Assembly (NCBI RefSeq): GCF_032854445.1
Contig: NC_088295.1
Span: forward strand, 18,897,385 to 18,961,384
Direction of reading: 5' to 3'
From: Liolophura sinensis
Taxonomy: Eukaryota; Mollusca; Polyplacophora; Chitonida; Chitonidae
DNA: 64,000 nt
Position 1 is the first letter of the stretch, and each line of letters begins with the position of its first letter. Shown in pieces: positions 25,321 through 35,250 of this stretch. A program made the position numbers and the translations under genes. The notes beneath the pieces are model-generated. The model had not been told where the DNA came from. It searched no databases and saw only the letters and a program-made list of their open reading frames with translations.

Positions 25321-25389
25321 GTCATGTGACTGAAAAGTTGATAAGTACAACCTTAAACCTCAGGCACTCACTCACTCACTCACTCACTT
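25321..25389 (-). repeat. interspersed repeat with (GTGA)n end, copy 1
   Basis: On the plus strand 'gtcatgtgactgaaaagttg', 'ataagtacaacctt' and a (CACT)n run. The first part matches 48741-48778, which shows it is dispersed in the genome. The family resembles a repeat I know from mollusc genomes in which a GTGAGTGA tract precedes a SINE-like body; this copy keeps only that end. Confidence 0.5.
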
Positions 25390-28300
25390 AAATCAAGCCT
25401 GCGCTGGCCCCACTGCGGCATTTGGTTTGTAGTTCTTGAAGTATGATGGTCTTCCACTGAGACTTTCATCATATTACTTGAGTTTATTGATTTCATCAAT
25501 CAGAGAAATGAAGAAAATAATTCCTGTATATAAATATGTGATTTTTTTTTATTTAAGTTTCCTTATCTAAGTTTAAGGGACACTAATAGAATGCTATGCC
25601 CAAGAAACTGTCTTTCGCGTATTTATGTTGCTGCAGTCATGAAGAGTAGACTCCACTAGTGTGTCAGAGTGGCATTTAGGAACATTCACTGTTTTGGAAT
25701 TTTCCCGCAAAAAAATCCACCGATCGCGATGAGGGAAAAGAGAGGCGTGCTTTCAATACATCAGTTTTCTCCGTAACTTTTCTAACTTTGCTGCCCCATG
25801 AAGCGATACCCCACAGCTCGGCTACAGTCAGGGCATTTCTTTTACTCAGGAATGTCTTCGACAACCTTGAACCGTAGTTTGAACACTTCTGGACAACAGC
25901 TTTTAAAATAAGCCAGTCATATAAACTTGACATTAAGCTGATTGAAGAGGGTATACGACTGATTTTTGGCAAATAAATGATGGGCGCAAGTTCAGTAGAA
26001 TTTTTGCTATTATGTTAGAATAGCCCTGATTAATTACCTTTCAAGAAAATATCAGCTTTGCCTCTGCACGTGTTCGCGTTCAAAATCGGTTATTAAGTTC
26101 CTAACATGCATAGAAACATTACTGTAACACCTATTTCAAACTTCAGGATCATTTTAAAACTTTAAACGGTACATGTGGTAGTGTAATATTTACTAAAAGA
26201 CATTTTCAGTATATGTAATAAATGGAAAAAATATCGTTAGCAAATACAGCTTTTTTACCTGAATCCACGCCATGGAATCTTTAATAGCCTTTGTAAATAT
26301 TGTATTGAGTTATTCCCCTTTAACCATCCTGAAATCTTTGATGGTTGTGTCCTTATCGGATCAAATCGATATCGAGGAGGCAGACAAAGTTGTTTTTTTT
26401 ATCTTGAAAGTAGAAAGTAGTAATTGTTGTTTTTTCAACGAGCATAGACCAGGAACTGGTTTAAATGAACTCGATGAATCATTAATTCTAATGCAATGAA
26501 AATCTAAACCAACTTTTATGGCAAATTATGTGCCAACAAACCGACTTCATCAAGGCACTTCATGCTTAGCCTGTGTTTATGTGTTCGGATTTAGACTCTC
26601 AGAAGGTGATCGTAATGTCACATCTCGGAGATTGCTACTCGTCTTAGGACTAACATTTACAATAAAAACGCCACAAAATAAGCTCATTGAGCTTGAAACC
26701 GTTTGCTGGGTATATGTTCCCCAAAAACAACGATAGATTTTTTCGGGACAAGACAGTTTGATAAGATTTAACGACGGCTGTAAGCCGGGTACATCAAGGT
26801 CAAATGTTATTCGTCAAAGTGGAAATATCAACGTTCCTTGAAGCTAACTCCAAGGACTGCTGGACGTGCTGAATTACTCTGAAATTGACTTGTGTTTTTT
26901 AAGGGGTAGTGATTAGTAGGGTGTGTTCATCAGGTAAAGCTAAAATGGTGGTTCTAAAACCGGAATCCGGCAATAAATGGCAGCGCTTGTGCAGTTTGGC
27001 GTGACCTTCGTTTATGTGGTCAAATGTGGCGCTTCCTTTAATACGGGCTCAGAGAAGATCGATTCTACAGACCCACACCGTCTTGTCTAACTCCCTCATT
27101 AGGCGGATTAGGTGGGTAAATGTGGACATCTAAGTGACACTAAAGTCGGCCAAATGTTACCCTGACTTCATCAGAGCCTCCAGTCGACACAGCCCTTCTC
27201 CTTAATTTGCAGGATGTGATTGTATCCTTGGTTGGATTCTTGGATTGATTAATACCTTCTATATCCAGACATCAAGGATTCCCTAAACTGCTTGATGGCC
27301 AAAGATGCAAACCAGCTTAGGTCCTCTGGTTCACGCCGTTCATCATAAAAGTTGGTTGATGAGGAGTCTACCGCTGTCGGAGTTCCCGCGTTTGGAACAC
27401 AATCGGTACCGGTGATGTGAACATGTATACTGTTCTATAGAAGGCATCCCAAGGGCAGGGTCAGCGGCAGAGCTCTACACAGTGACTAACTCACACCACT
27501 TACTTCACTGACGTCAGCTTATACTGACCAGATTCGGTGCTTGATTGCGTTCGGGTAACAATCATTTTGTGCTTTTCAAACTCGGCCTATATGATTTAAT
27601 TTACTCCACTACGTGAGTGCTATTAAATTCTGCTGAAGCTCTTTCAAATGAATGCGAAAGGATTCACAAGTTAGGGTCTAAATTGGCAATTTTTCACTGT
27701 TGCATTTACAAACGTGTACATGGCTATATGTATTTCCTCACCCAAATGTCCTTGTACAAGCAGCAAATTCTCCGCGCTCGGATAAGTAATATTGTATTGC
27801 TCAGAGCACCGTTGTATTTTGGTTAGGAAAAATACCTAGACTGGAGCATCAGTTGCATTCAAGCATATCTCATGAACAAACCGACTTTAGTTCGATAATA
27901 TATATATTGGGTCATTTACCCCATGTAGACATATACCCACTGGGTGATACTGATATATGCTCAAATATGGCTTCTTTTAACCACAGTGAAAAAAATTGCA
28001 AGTATTAATGTAGGCGTATAATGGAATAAATATTGGGAGCTCGGAGACTTTGTATACCTGTGTTAAGTGCATAGCACGAATGTTAAGCTGAATTGTTTGA
28101 TTAGGTAAAACACAATCTGTGCTGACAATCTTTTGTGTCTCGGTGTTACCGGTATACAGTTAGGGATTACCGGTAACTCTTTACTTCTCTGTCTTCCTTG
28201 GTTGTAAATGAATTTGTTTTAAGTCAGGATCATTATCAACTAGTATCCGTGTCACTGGAGATATCCACGCTCTCGTGCACAAAACACACCGGCTCTCTCG

Positions 28301-29340
28301 TGCTCAGGAACTCTGCTCTCGTCCAGAGCCTGTTAACCGCACCCTAATGAGATGACGTTGACATGGTGTTCAGTTGAAGCCCAATCCATCAAGCCATCAA
28401 TCGATCAATCAGTCAGTGGTCATACTTGTCGGATCCACTCTGTATTGGATAGCCCTTGATCTCAAAATGGCATTTATCTTCACTGGTCTAGCTTGTCTCA
28501 CAGCTTGGACATGGATCGATTTAACCGCCGCTGTATATGTGTTTTTTTTTTCTAACTTGCTTGTTCCAGAAAAAAAAAATGTTTCCCAATTACTGTCCCG
28601 AGATCGATGGTTCTCTTCCGAACTCGGGAACCTTTCTCGAACTGATCACCGGGTATTTGAAAGCTAAAAAAAGCCACTAATTATCACGGAACCTACGTAT
28701 GTATCATTTTCATCCAATTGTGCCCTGTGTAATTTTATAGATTTTCTCATATTGAAGACCATATTACACAAATAGCGGAATACATTATACAAGGGGCATG
28801 TATATAACCTTGTTTCTTTCAGCCTGAACATAAAGCTGGTCGACATAAGAAATCTATTGAACTTCTTGTTCGTTTCCGGAATCTGTGAGTTTGCCTTTAC
28901 ATTCAGGCCACAGGACTGAGAAGGAAGACTGTGGTTTGAGACGCTTCCAAGGCGATAAGAACGTTACAGGGGGTTGTGTCTAGCAGCTACTGAACAGGAC
29001 TGATCACTAATTCATTATCACACAATTAGTCTGAGGAGAAGCAATAGCCTGCTGGGCGGAGTTCTTTACCTCTTGATATCTGCTTGACATGATGAATAAT
29101 TAAACACAAGAAGGCAGAACGTTTAACGGATGGTAAAAATACCCAGTATGGTTTGCACAGAAGGAGCTGGTTATAGAAGAGGGAAGGAAGAACAGCTGCA
29201 ATGTGACACAGCCCTGCCCCCGGCTTACTTCCTCTTACCGTCTCCTGTCATCTTCCGTCCCACGCAACGTCTGTGTGCTTCTTCAACAGACCAAACTATG
29301 TAACCACATTCTGGCCGTAAGGAAGAAATACAGTACCGGT
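25390..29340. other. intergenic DNA, no gene seen
   Basis: Open frames here are short and match nothing I recognise; a 98-codon minus frame at 25676-25972 was considered and dropped. There are GC-richer patches near 27.0-27.2 kb (with 'ctcattaggcggattagg') and 28.25-28.36 kb that might be regulatory. No RNA gene was seen. Confidence 0.5.
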
Positions 29341-29364
29341 ATAATTGTATACCCATACCATCCC

Positions 29365-29765
29365 AAGCAATGGTTGGCATAATACCTTATCTCACTGGCA
29401 TAATAACTAATTCGACTGGCATAATACCTTATTTGACTGACATATGATACCTAATACTGTTAGAATAATTTATTATCTGGCTGGATTCCTCTTCGGCCGT
29501 TCGTGGGAAGGTCTGACAGCAACCTTCGGATGGTCGTGGGTTTCCCCCGGGCTCTGCCCGGTTTTCACCCACCATAATGCTGGCCGCCGTCGTATAAGTG
29601 AAATATTCTTGAGTGCGGCGTAAAACACCAATCAAATAAATAAATAAATAAATATCTGGCTCGAAAAATCCCTGATACGGTTGGCATAATGCCTTATTTG
29701 ACTGGCATAATACCTAATAAGGTTAGCACTACCTTATCTGACATGGATACTAACCGATACGATTG
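29365..29765. repeat. 'ggcataatacctta' tandem repeat, split by a SINE
   Basis: Repeated phrases such as 'tggcataataccttatctga', 'tggcataataactaattcga' and 'gcataatgccttatttgac' occur from 29371 to 29460 and again from 29683 to about 29775, with units of roughly 20-40 bp. The SINE at 29483-29652 separates the two parts. Confidence 0.75.
29483..29652 (+). mobile_element. SINE copy with probable 9-bp target duplication
   Basis: Best-preserved member of the family here: 'gttcgtgggaaggtctgaca', 'gatggtcgtgggtttcccc', 'gggctctgcccggttttc', 'cataatgctggccgccgtcg', 'aagtgaaatattcttgagtg', 'cggcgtaaaacaccaatc', then (AAAT)n. TATCTGGCT flanks it at 29474-29482 and 29653-29661. It lacks the head seen at 15909-16018, so it is 5' truncated, as expected for target-primed insertion. 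Confidence 0.88.
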
Positions 29766-29799
29766 GCATAAGGGCTTCATACTTGGGATGACGCGGATA

Positions 29800-30535
29800 T
29801 ATTACAACTATGGGTCTGGGTTGGTAAAGGTTGGCATGGTATGGGTGTATCAGATCTGTACAAGTCTGGGTGGGCAAGGCTTGGGGTGGCATGGATATAT
29901 CAGGTTCGAATATGTCTGGGTGGGCAAAGCTTCGAATGGCATTGATATATCAGAACTGTATGGGCAGCGATTGGGATGGCATTGATATATCACAGCTTTA
30001 TGGGTCTGGGTTTGCAAATCTTGGGATGGCATTGATATATCACATCATATATGTGGGTGATCAAAGATTGGGATGGCATTGTTATATCAGATCTGTTTGC
30101 GTGGGCAACGATTGGGATGGCATTGATATATCACAGCCGTATGGGTCTGGATGGGCAAAGCTTGGGATGGCATTGATATATCACATCATATATGTGGGTG
30201 ATCAAAGATTGGGATGGCATTGTTATATCAGATCTGTTTGCGTGGGCAACGATTGGGATGGCTTTGATATATCACAGCTGTATGGGTCTGGATGGGCAAA
30301 GCTTGGGATGGCGTGGATATATCAGGGCTGTATGGATCTGGGTTGGCAAAACTTGGGATGGCATTGATATATCACATCATATATGTAGATGATCAAAGAT
30401 TGGGATGGCATTGTTATATCAGATCTGTCTGGGTGGGCAAAGACTGAGATGGTATTGATATATCAGAGCTTTAAGGGGTTAAGTGAACCAAGCTTGAGAT
30501 GGTATGAATTTATCAGAGCTGGATTGCTCTCGGTG
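29800..30535 (+). repeat. higher-order tandem repeat (47+44+50 bp)
   Basis: The word 'gggatggcattgatatatca' or a variant starts at 30023, 30070, 30114, 30164, 30211, 30255, 30305, 30355 and 30402, so spacings run 47, 44, 50, 47, 44, 50, 50, 47. Three unit types therefore form a 141-bp higher-order unit, nearly identical between 30023-30163 and 30164-30304. Units before 30.0 kb and after 30.45 kb are more diverged. The unit sum is a multiple of three, which explains long open frames across the array; these are not treated as genes. Confidence 0.9.
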
Positions 30536-30955
30536 GAAAAAACTGACAACACCTGGTCGTCTCTGATGCCATGCTATCAAGGGGAAAGTGAGCATTTCTG
30601 AACTACCTTCTGTTTCTATATCTGATAGTTGTAGTGAGAGCAGGCATTCCGCAGAATCTGCAGGAATCTCGTATGAAATGAATACAGTCATCATTCCGGA
30701 CAATGAGCTTAACGAATTTGCATTGATAACTGACACTCTAGAACAGTTTGAGTCATTTCAGATATAATTGCAGTGTGCACACGCGTACCTGAGGTGGACA
30801 TGCTTCAATTCTGTTTGAATAGTTTTCATTACACAAGGCCACCTTCTGTGTATTTCCTGTTCATTTGTATTACCCTCTGATTTCTCGTTTTACATGCCTG
30901 TCAATGCCACACGTAAATTTACTCAGGGGACACATGTAATGAAGTAGTATTTGAA
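30536..30955. other. short unique spacer between arrays
   Basis: Non-repetitive DNA between the 141-bp array and the pyrimidine-rich array. Only short open frames; nothing else seen. Confidence 0.5.
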
Positions 30956-31426
30956 TCACTTGCAACTTTCTCATCGACATCCTCCGTCAATATTTTCCTC
31001 ATCGATGTCCTTCATCAGTATTCTCCTCACCGATGGCCTCCGATCCAGTTTCCTCATCGTCGATATTTTCCTCATCAACATCCTCCTCTCCAGTGTCCTC
31101 CTCGTCGATTTTCTCCTCATTGACATCCTCCTCCTCCGGTGTACTTCGACATCAATATTCTCCTTTCCGTTGTCCCCTCATGCCCCTCACCTAAATCCAG
31201 TATTCTGCTCATCCATATCATTCTAATCGATATCCTCTTCATTGTCGTCTTCTCCAGTATGCTCCTTGTCGGTATCTTCTTCTCCAGCATCCTCCTCATC
31301 GATATCATGTTCTCCAGTATTCTCCTCATCAATGTCCACTTCTCCTGTATACTCGTTGCCTGCATCCCCTTTATCGATATCCTCCTCATCAAAGTCCTGC
31401 TCTTCGGTAACTTCCTCATTGTCTGA
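30956..31426 (+). repeat. degenerate pyrimidine-rich array (TCCTCATCGATAT type)
   Basis: Variants of 'ctcctcatcgatatcctc' and 'ttctccagtattctcctc' recur throughout in variable unit lengths. The strand is strongly C+T rich and relates to the regular 26-bp array at 31660-32310 (both use 'tcctcatc.atatcctcct'), so it looks like an older part of the same array. Confidence 0.75.
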
Positions 31427-31429
31427 TCA

Positions 31430-31655
31430 GCCTTTACTCTAAACTTTTCATGTTTTATGTTTATCAACTGTGTAACTAAGCCTGTTGTTCTTGACTTACG
31501 TTAATTAACATCTTCAACACGTGAAAGTTTTATTACGTTTACATGTATGTTTTACACTTTTAAATGTAATTAGTGTTGAACTCTTCAGTTGCTTGTTACA
31601 TGTCCTGAAAGTGGCTCCTGTGGGCATGTGCGAAAATAAATGAAATCAATCAATA
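31430..31655 (+). mobile_element. unique insertion in the pyrimidine array, possible LINE 3' end
   Basis: About 225 bp of AT-rich sequence without the array motif, ending 'gcgaaaataaatgaaatcaa' and then re-entering 'tatcctc' repeats. A non-coding body with an A-rich, short-repeat tail is typical of a 5' truncated LINE end. No coding remnant or clean target duplication was seen, so the class is a guess. Confidence 0.35.
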
Positions 31656-31659
31656 TCCT

Positions 31660-32310
31660 CTTCACTGGCCACTTCCTCATCGATATCCTCCTGGTATACT
31701 CCTCATCCATATCCTCCTGATATACCCCTCATCCATATCCTCCTGGTATACTCCTCATCCATATCCTCCTGGTATACTCCTCATCCATATTCTCCTTGTA
31801 TACTCCTCATCCATATCCTCCTGGTATACTCCTCATCCATATCCTCCTGATATACTCCTCATCCATATCCTATTGGTATACTCCTCATCCATATCCTCCT
31901 GATATACTCCTCATCCATATCCTCCTGGTATACTCCTCATCCATATCCTCCTGGTATACTCCTCATCCATATCCTCCTGGTATACCCCTCATCCATATCC
32001 TCCTGGTATACTCCTCATCCATATCCTCCTGATATACTCCTCATCGATATCTTCCTGGTATACTCCTCATCCATATCCTCCTGATATACTCCTCATCCAT
32101 ATCCTCCTGGTATACTCTTCATCCATATCCTCCTGATATACTCCTCATCCATATTCTCCTGGTATACTCTTCATCCATATCCTCCTGGTATACTCCTCAT
32201 CCATATCCTCCTGGTATACTCCTCATCCATATCCTCCTGGTTTACTCCTCATCCATATCCTCCTGGTATACTCTTCATCCATATTCTCCTGGTATACTCC
32301 CCATCCATAT
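31660..32310 (+). repeat. 26-bp minisatellite
   Basis: About 24 copies of the 26-bp unit 'ggtatactcctcatcc' + 'atatcctcct', many identical, with common variants 'gatatactcc', 'tattctcct' and 'tcttcatcc'. The strand is about three-quarters C+T outside 'ggtata'. 26 is not a multiple of three, so translated frames repeat every 78 bp; these frames are not genes. The array is cut at its last ATAT by the transposon at 32311-35207 and a decayed remnant continues beyond. Confidence 0.95.
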
Positions 32311-32336
32311 GAAGAGCTTAAGTTCAAAAGCCGATA
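32311..32336 (+). repeat. left terminal inverted repeat
   Basis: 26-bp left end of the transposon, starting GAAGAGCTTAAG. It differs from the right end at four positions. The TTAA inside (32318-32321) belongs to the repeat and is not the target duplication. Confidence 0.85.
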
Positions 32337-32524
32337 AACGCCATTTTCGCGAAAATCGAGCAACCTATAAAAATCAACACTACATAGTAACCGCTTCAGA
32401 CCAAGCTATCTATTTTTGCGGCAAAAAACGATATATGCCATGCTAATCAGACTGATAGGTTCGGGTTTAGTTCAAAAGCCGATATCCGCCATTCCACTTT
32501 CACAACAAAATCCGATATATCCAG
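32322..32524 (+). repeat. left subterminal motif repeats
   Basis: Four direct copies of a motif close to 'caaaarccgatatayrcca' lie at 32322-32343 (overlapping the terminal repeat), 32418-32440, 32470-32491 and 32503-32524 (weakest). The third, 'ttcaaaagccgatatccgcc', is the closest to the first. Such repeats are typically where a transposase binds. Confidence 0.7.
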
Positions 32525-32592
32525 ATTAACCAATCAGTGACCGCCTTTCGTCGATTTGCGGGAAGGCCGGTTATCCACTTCCGGTGGAGTGA

Positions 32593-34653
32593 ATGCTGTC
32601 TGCTTGTTTTGACAACACATCGATATTTTGCGCAAATATGAATGATTTTGACAGCCTTGACGAACGGGTAGTAACGTCACCAGTTGGAAGAAAGCGTCGA
32701 GTGAGGAAGGACGGTACCAAAAGGGCTGAAAATAAGCGTAAGCTCTATGGTGGCGATGGACATGTTCCTCACGTTTCTTGTGACCATAACGAAAACTGGT
32801 GTCTCGGTGGAACCCTACAGCCTGGTGAGGTAGTTTTCTGTGCAGATAGATTCTATAGCACAACTGTCAAGACCAAACAGGATGCAATTTTGCTTTCCTA
32901 CATGAACATCAACAAGGCAAAAAGGTCCCGAGTGAAAGACGACCGCCGTAAAAGACAACGGACCACTTCAGTCAAATATTTCATTGTGAATGAAGCCCAG
33001 GAAAAAAAACCTGTTTGCAAGGAGACGTTCATGAGTATCTTTGGTAAGTGAAATTAATTGCTTCCAGGTATTTTGTCATAGTGTGGCATAGGTTTTTCAC
33101 GAAATCTAAATATCAGGCTATTTTGGCTCCTCTGTATTTGAATGGCGTTTTAACTGTATGAATAAGGAGAGTTTGAATTAACGGACAAGGGCCACAAACT
33201 AACCCGATGTTGTTTGGGTGTGGATGGCTAGTTACGGAACAGCTGAAAGATTATCGATTAAAACTGATTTTGCTTAAATCTGGTTTTCCATTCATGACTC
33301 TTTTCAGGTGTACGCAAAGACCGGTTGAGCAACATTTCTCAGTACTGGTTAGAGAAAGGAACGCCCATGCCAGAACTCCGCGGTGGAAAACGTGTCAATG
33401 AAGAACGAGAACAACAAAAGCAGCTGATAAAGAACCACATTACATCATTTACATGCCGGGCAAGCCACTATGCTAGACGAGGCGCTCCTGGAAGAAAGTA
33501 TCTCCCCAGTGATCTCAGCATTTCAAAAATGCACAAACTGTTCCTTGAACAAAATCATGCTCAGGTTACTTTTTCACTGTATTACAGTATCTTTTGCTAC
33601 GATTTCAACCTCGGATTTGGAACACCTGTGAAAGATGTGTGCGCCACATGTACTAAGTTCAAGATGAAATTAAAGGATCCTGACTTAACTGACCAAGAAA
33701 AACAGAGGGAAGCCACTATGTTCATGTTGCACCGTCGGCGAGGCAGGCGTTTCTACGACATTCTCAATGAAGTAGCTGAAGACATCACGATCTGTTTTGA
33801 TGTTATGGAGAATTTGGTACTTCCTAAGACACCAGTCGGCCAAGCATACTACTCCAGGCAGTTATATCTGTATGTGTTTGGAGTGGTCAGACATCATGGC
33901 AGCAAGCAGAGGCAATCTACGGATGACATTGACCTCTTTGTATGGAGAGAGGACCAGAACAGGAAAGATTCCAACATGATTTCCTCAGCTCTCAGACATT
34001 ATTTTACAACCGTCATCAACAGAGACCTTGATGAGTGTACACTCTTGCGCCTCTTCAGTGATTCTTGCTATGGACAAAACAAGAATATAAATTTACTGTC
34101 AATGCTCTTTGCTTTAAGAAAACAACAGCAGCCCCAAATGAACATTGAATACTATTTCCCCATTCGAGGCCACAGCTTTCTACCCGCTGACCGCGTGTTT
34201 GGTCGCATTGAACAAAAACTTCGGAAAATTGACACAATCTCTCTCCCTGGCGAGTATATCAGTGAGTTGAGAAACCATGGTCGTGTCCATGTTTATGGCG
34301 AAGACTGGGCTGCTGTTGATTTCAAAAGTGAAGTCAAGAAATATGTGAAGCAAACGCGTTCTTTCAAACTTAGTGAGGCCAGATCTGTTCTTATCTCTGG
34401 CGAACAGCTCGGATTTCGCACCAACTACGCTGGAGAATATTGCTACCACTCACTCCTGAAAAAAGGGAAGAAATGGACAAGCTTCAATCCTCTGGATTTA
34501 CCTATGGTTAACTGTGTCAACACCAACAAGAAAACGGATGTTCTTTCTTTGTTGGAGGAAATGGGTGCTCACAGGAACGTGAAGGACTTCTATGAAGGTT
34601 TGTTACAAGATGATGGCGTGCAACTTGCCGCAGGAAACAGTGACAGTGAATAA
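32593..34653 (+). CDS. transposase-like protein of the 2.9-kb transposon
   Basis: Two exons, 32593-33043 and 33308-34653 (GTAAGT donor, TTTTCAG acceptor, phase 1), give 598 aa. A second Met at 32638 (583 aa) has a better start context. Seen: a basic N-terminal region with Cys/His (PHVSCDHNENWC, then VVFCADRFY), CATC at 262-265, then Asp-315 in ITICFDVMEN, Asp-402 in LRLFSDSCYGQNKN, and RGHSFLPADRVFGRIE with Asp-445 and Glu-452. Two aspartates on predicted beta strands followed by a helix with an acid is the pattern of an RNase-H-fold (DDE/D) nuclease; the catalytic set D315/D402/D445 or E452 is inference. From memory the 'FSD.C.GQN.N ... GHS...DR.FG.IE' signature belongs to a large family of uncharacterised animal proteins (I believe DUF7869), not checked. 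Sole gene in the element, so presumably its transposase. Confidence 0.85.
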
Positions 34654-34859
34654 ACAGTGTGCTTCTATTACTGGTCTGATATTCAGCTTTGACCCCTGAG
34701 AACCTGTCAAGGTGCTTGGAATCATCGGTATCAGTAGCAAAGAACAAAGTCGTTCACCACAATGTTCCTTTCTGTTAAAATTATGGTTGTCACACGCAAA
34801 ATGTCTCGTTCATTGAAACTTCTGATTTAATGTTATGTTATGGTAACATTATGGAACAA

Positions 34860-34865
34860 AATAAA
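34860..34865 (+). promoter_or_regulatory. transposase gene polyadenylation signal
   Basis: AATAAA about 207 bp after the stop codon at 34653 and inside the element, so the gene carries its own 3' end signal. Confidence 0.6.
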
Positions 34866-34980
34866 GTAAAGAGGAACAAAACAACAATGTCTTACATCAA
34901 AGATCGCTATAATTTGCGAGAAGAAATCATTTCATTTTACGAAAATACAGTGCAGGATTTGTCTGCTTTTGCGCCAAAAG

Positions 34981-35003
34981 TGGCGTATATCTGTTTTTGT
35001 GCC
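34981..35003 (-). repeat. right subterminal motif repeat
   Basis: 'tggcgtatatctgtttttgt' is the reverse complement of the left-end motif ('acaaaaacagatatacgcca'). It sits about 200 bp inside the right end, mirroring the motif copies on the left. Confidence 0.7.
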
Positions 35004-35181
35004 TAAAGTTAATTTTATTGATTCTAATTATCTGCTCCATTAAATGAAACATTTTAAATTACAATACCAGTTTGTTTGAATTTTGTCTAATTATTAGATA
35101 ATGTAAAGTTCATTGGGTTATTTGAAAAAGAGTTCATCAGAGAAAAAAACTTGATTTTACTCAAAACAAAAGAAATGGATA

Positions 35182-35207
35182 TATCTGTTTTTGAATTTAA
35201 TCTCTTC
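35182..35207 (-). repeat. right terminal inverted repeat
   Basis: 26-bp right end of the transposon, ending AATCTCTTC on the plus strand and followed directly by ATAT. 22 of 26 positions match the left end. Confidence 0.85.
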
Positions 35208-35250
35208 ATATCCTCCTCATCACCATTATACTTCTCATCTGTACACAATG
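35208..35250 (+). repeat. remnant of the 26-bp minisatellite beyond the transposon
   Basis: Starts 'atatcctcctcatcacca' then 'ttatacttctcatctg', a decayed last unit of the array seen at 31660-32310. It fixes the right boundary of the transposon. Confidence 0.7.

Larger units (their letters stand above)
32311..35207 (+). mobile_element. 2.9-kb DNA transposon with intact transposase-like gene
   Basis: Both ends carry a 26-bp inverted repeat, 22 of 26 identical: 5' GAAGAG-C-TTAA-G-TTCAAAA-GCC-GATA, 3' (reverse complement) GAAGAG-A-TTAA-A-TTCAAAA-ACA-GATA. ATAT lies immediately outside each end (32307-32310, 35208-35211). Removing the element and one ATAT leaves 'catccatatcctcctc', exactly the phrase of the host 26-bp minisatellite. 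Inside are subterminal motif repeats at both ends, one two-exon gene and a poly(A) signal. The frame is unbroken, so the insertion may be recent. A 4-bp duplication excludes Tc1/mariner and hAT; the superfamily is not settled. Confidence 0.88.

Noticed and set aside
25676-25972. 98-codon minus-strand frame
   Set aside because: No recognisable motif, no splice partner, and its length is not unusual for chance in this window.
29831-30367. 178-codon open frame across the 47-44-50 bp array
   Set aside because: It exists because the 141-bp unit is a multiple of three and lacks stops in one frame. The translation only mirrors the DNA repeat.
31117-32032. Serine/isoleucine- or proline-rich open frames over the pyrimidine arrays
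   Set aside because: Low-complexity translations of tandem repeats, overlapping on both strands and in several frames.
29365-32310. CRISPR-like array
   Set aside because: Units are directly adjacent or vary inside rather than identical repeats with unique spacers, and the DNA is animal nuclear sequence.
32318-35200. TTAA at both transposon ends as the target-site duplication (piggyBac or Kolobok type)
   Set aside because: TTAA lies inside the inverted repeat, which continues outward through GAAGAG/CTCTTC. The minisatellite phrase shows that ATAT, outside that, is the duplicated target.
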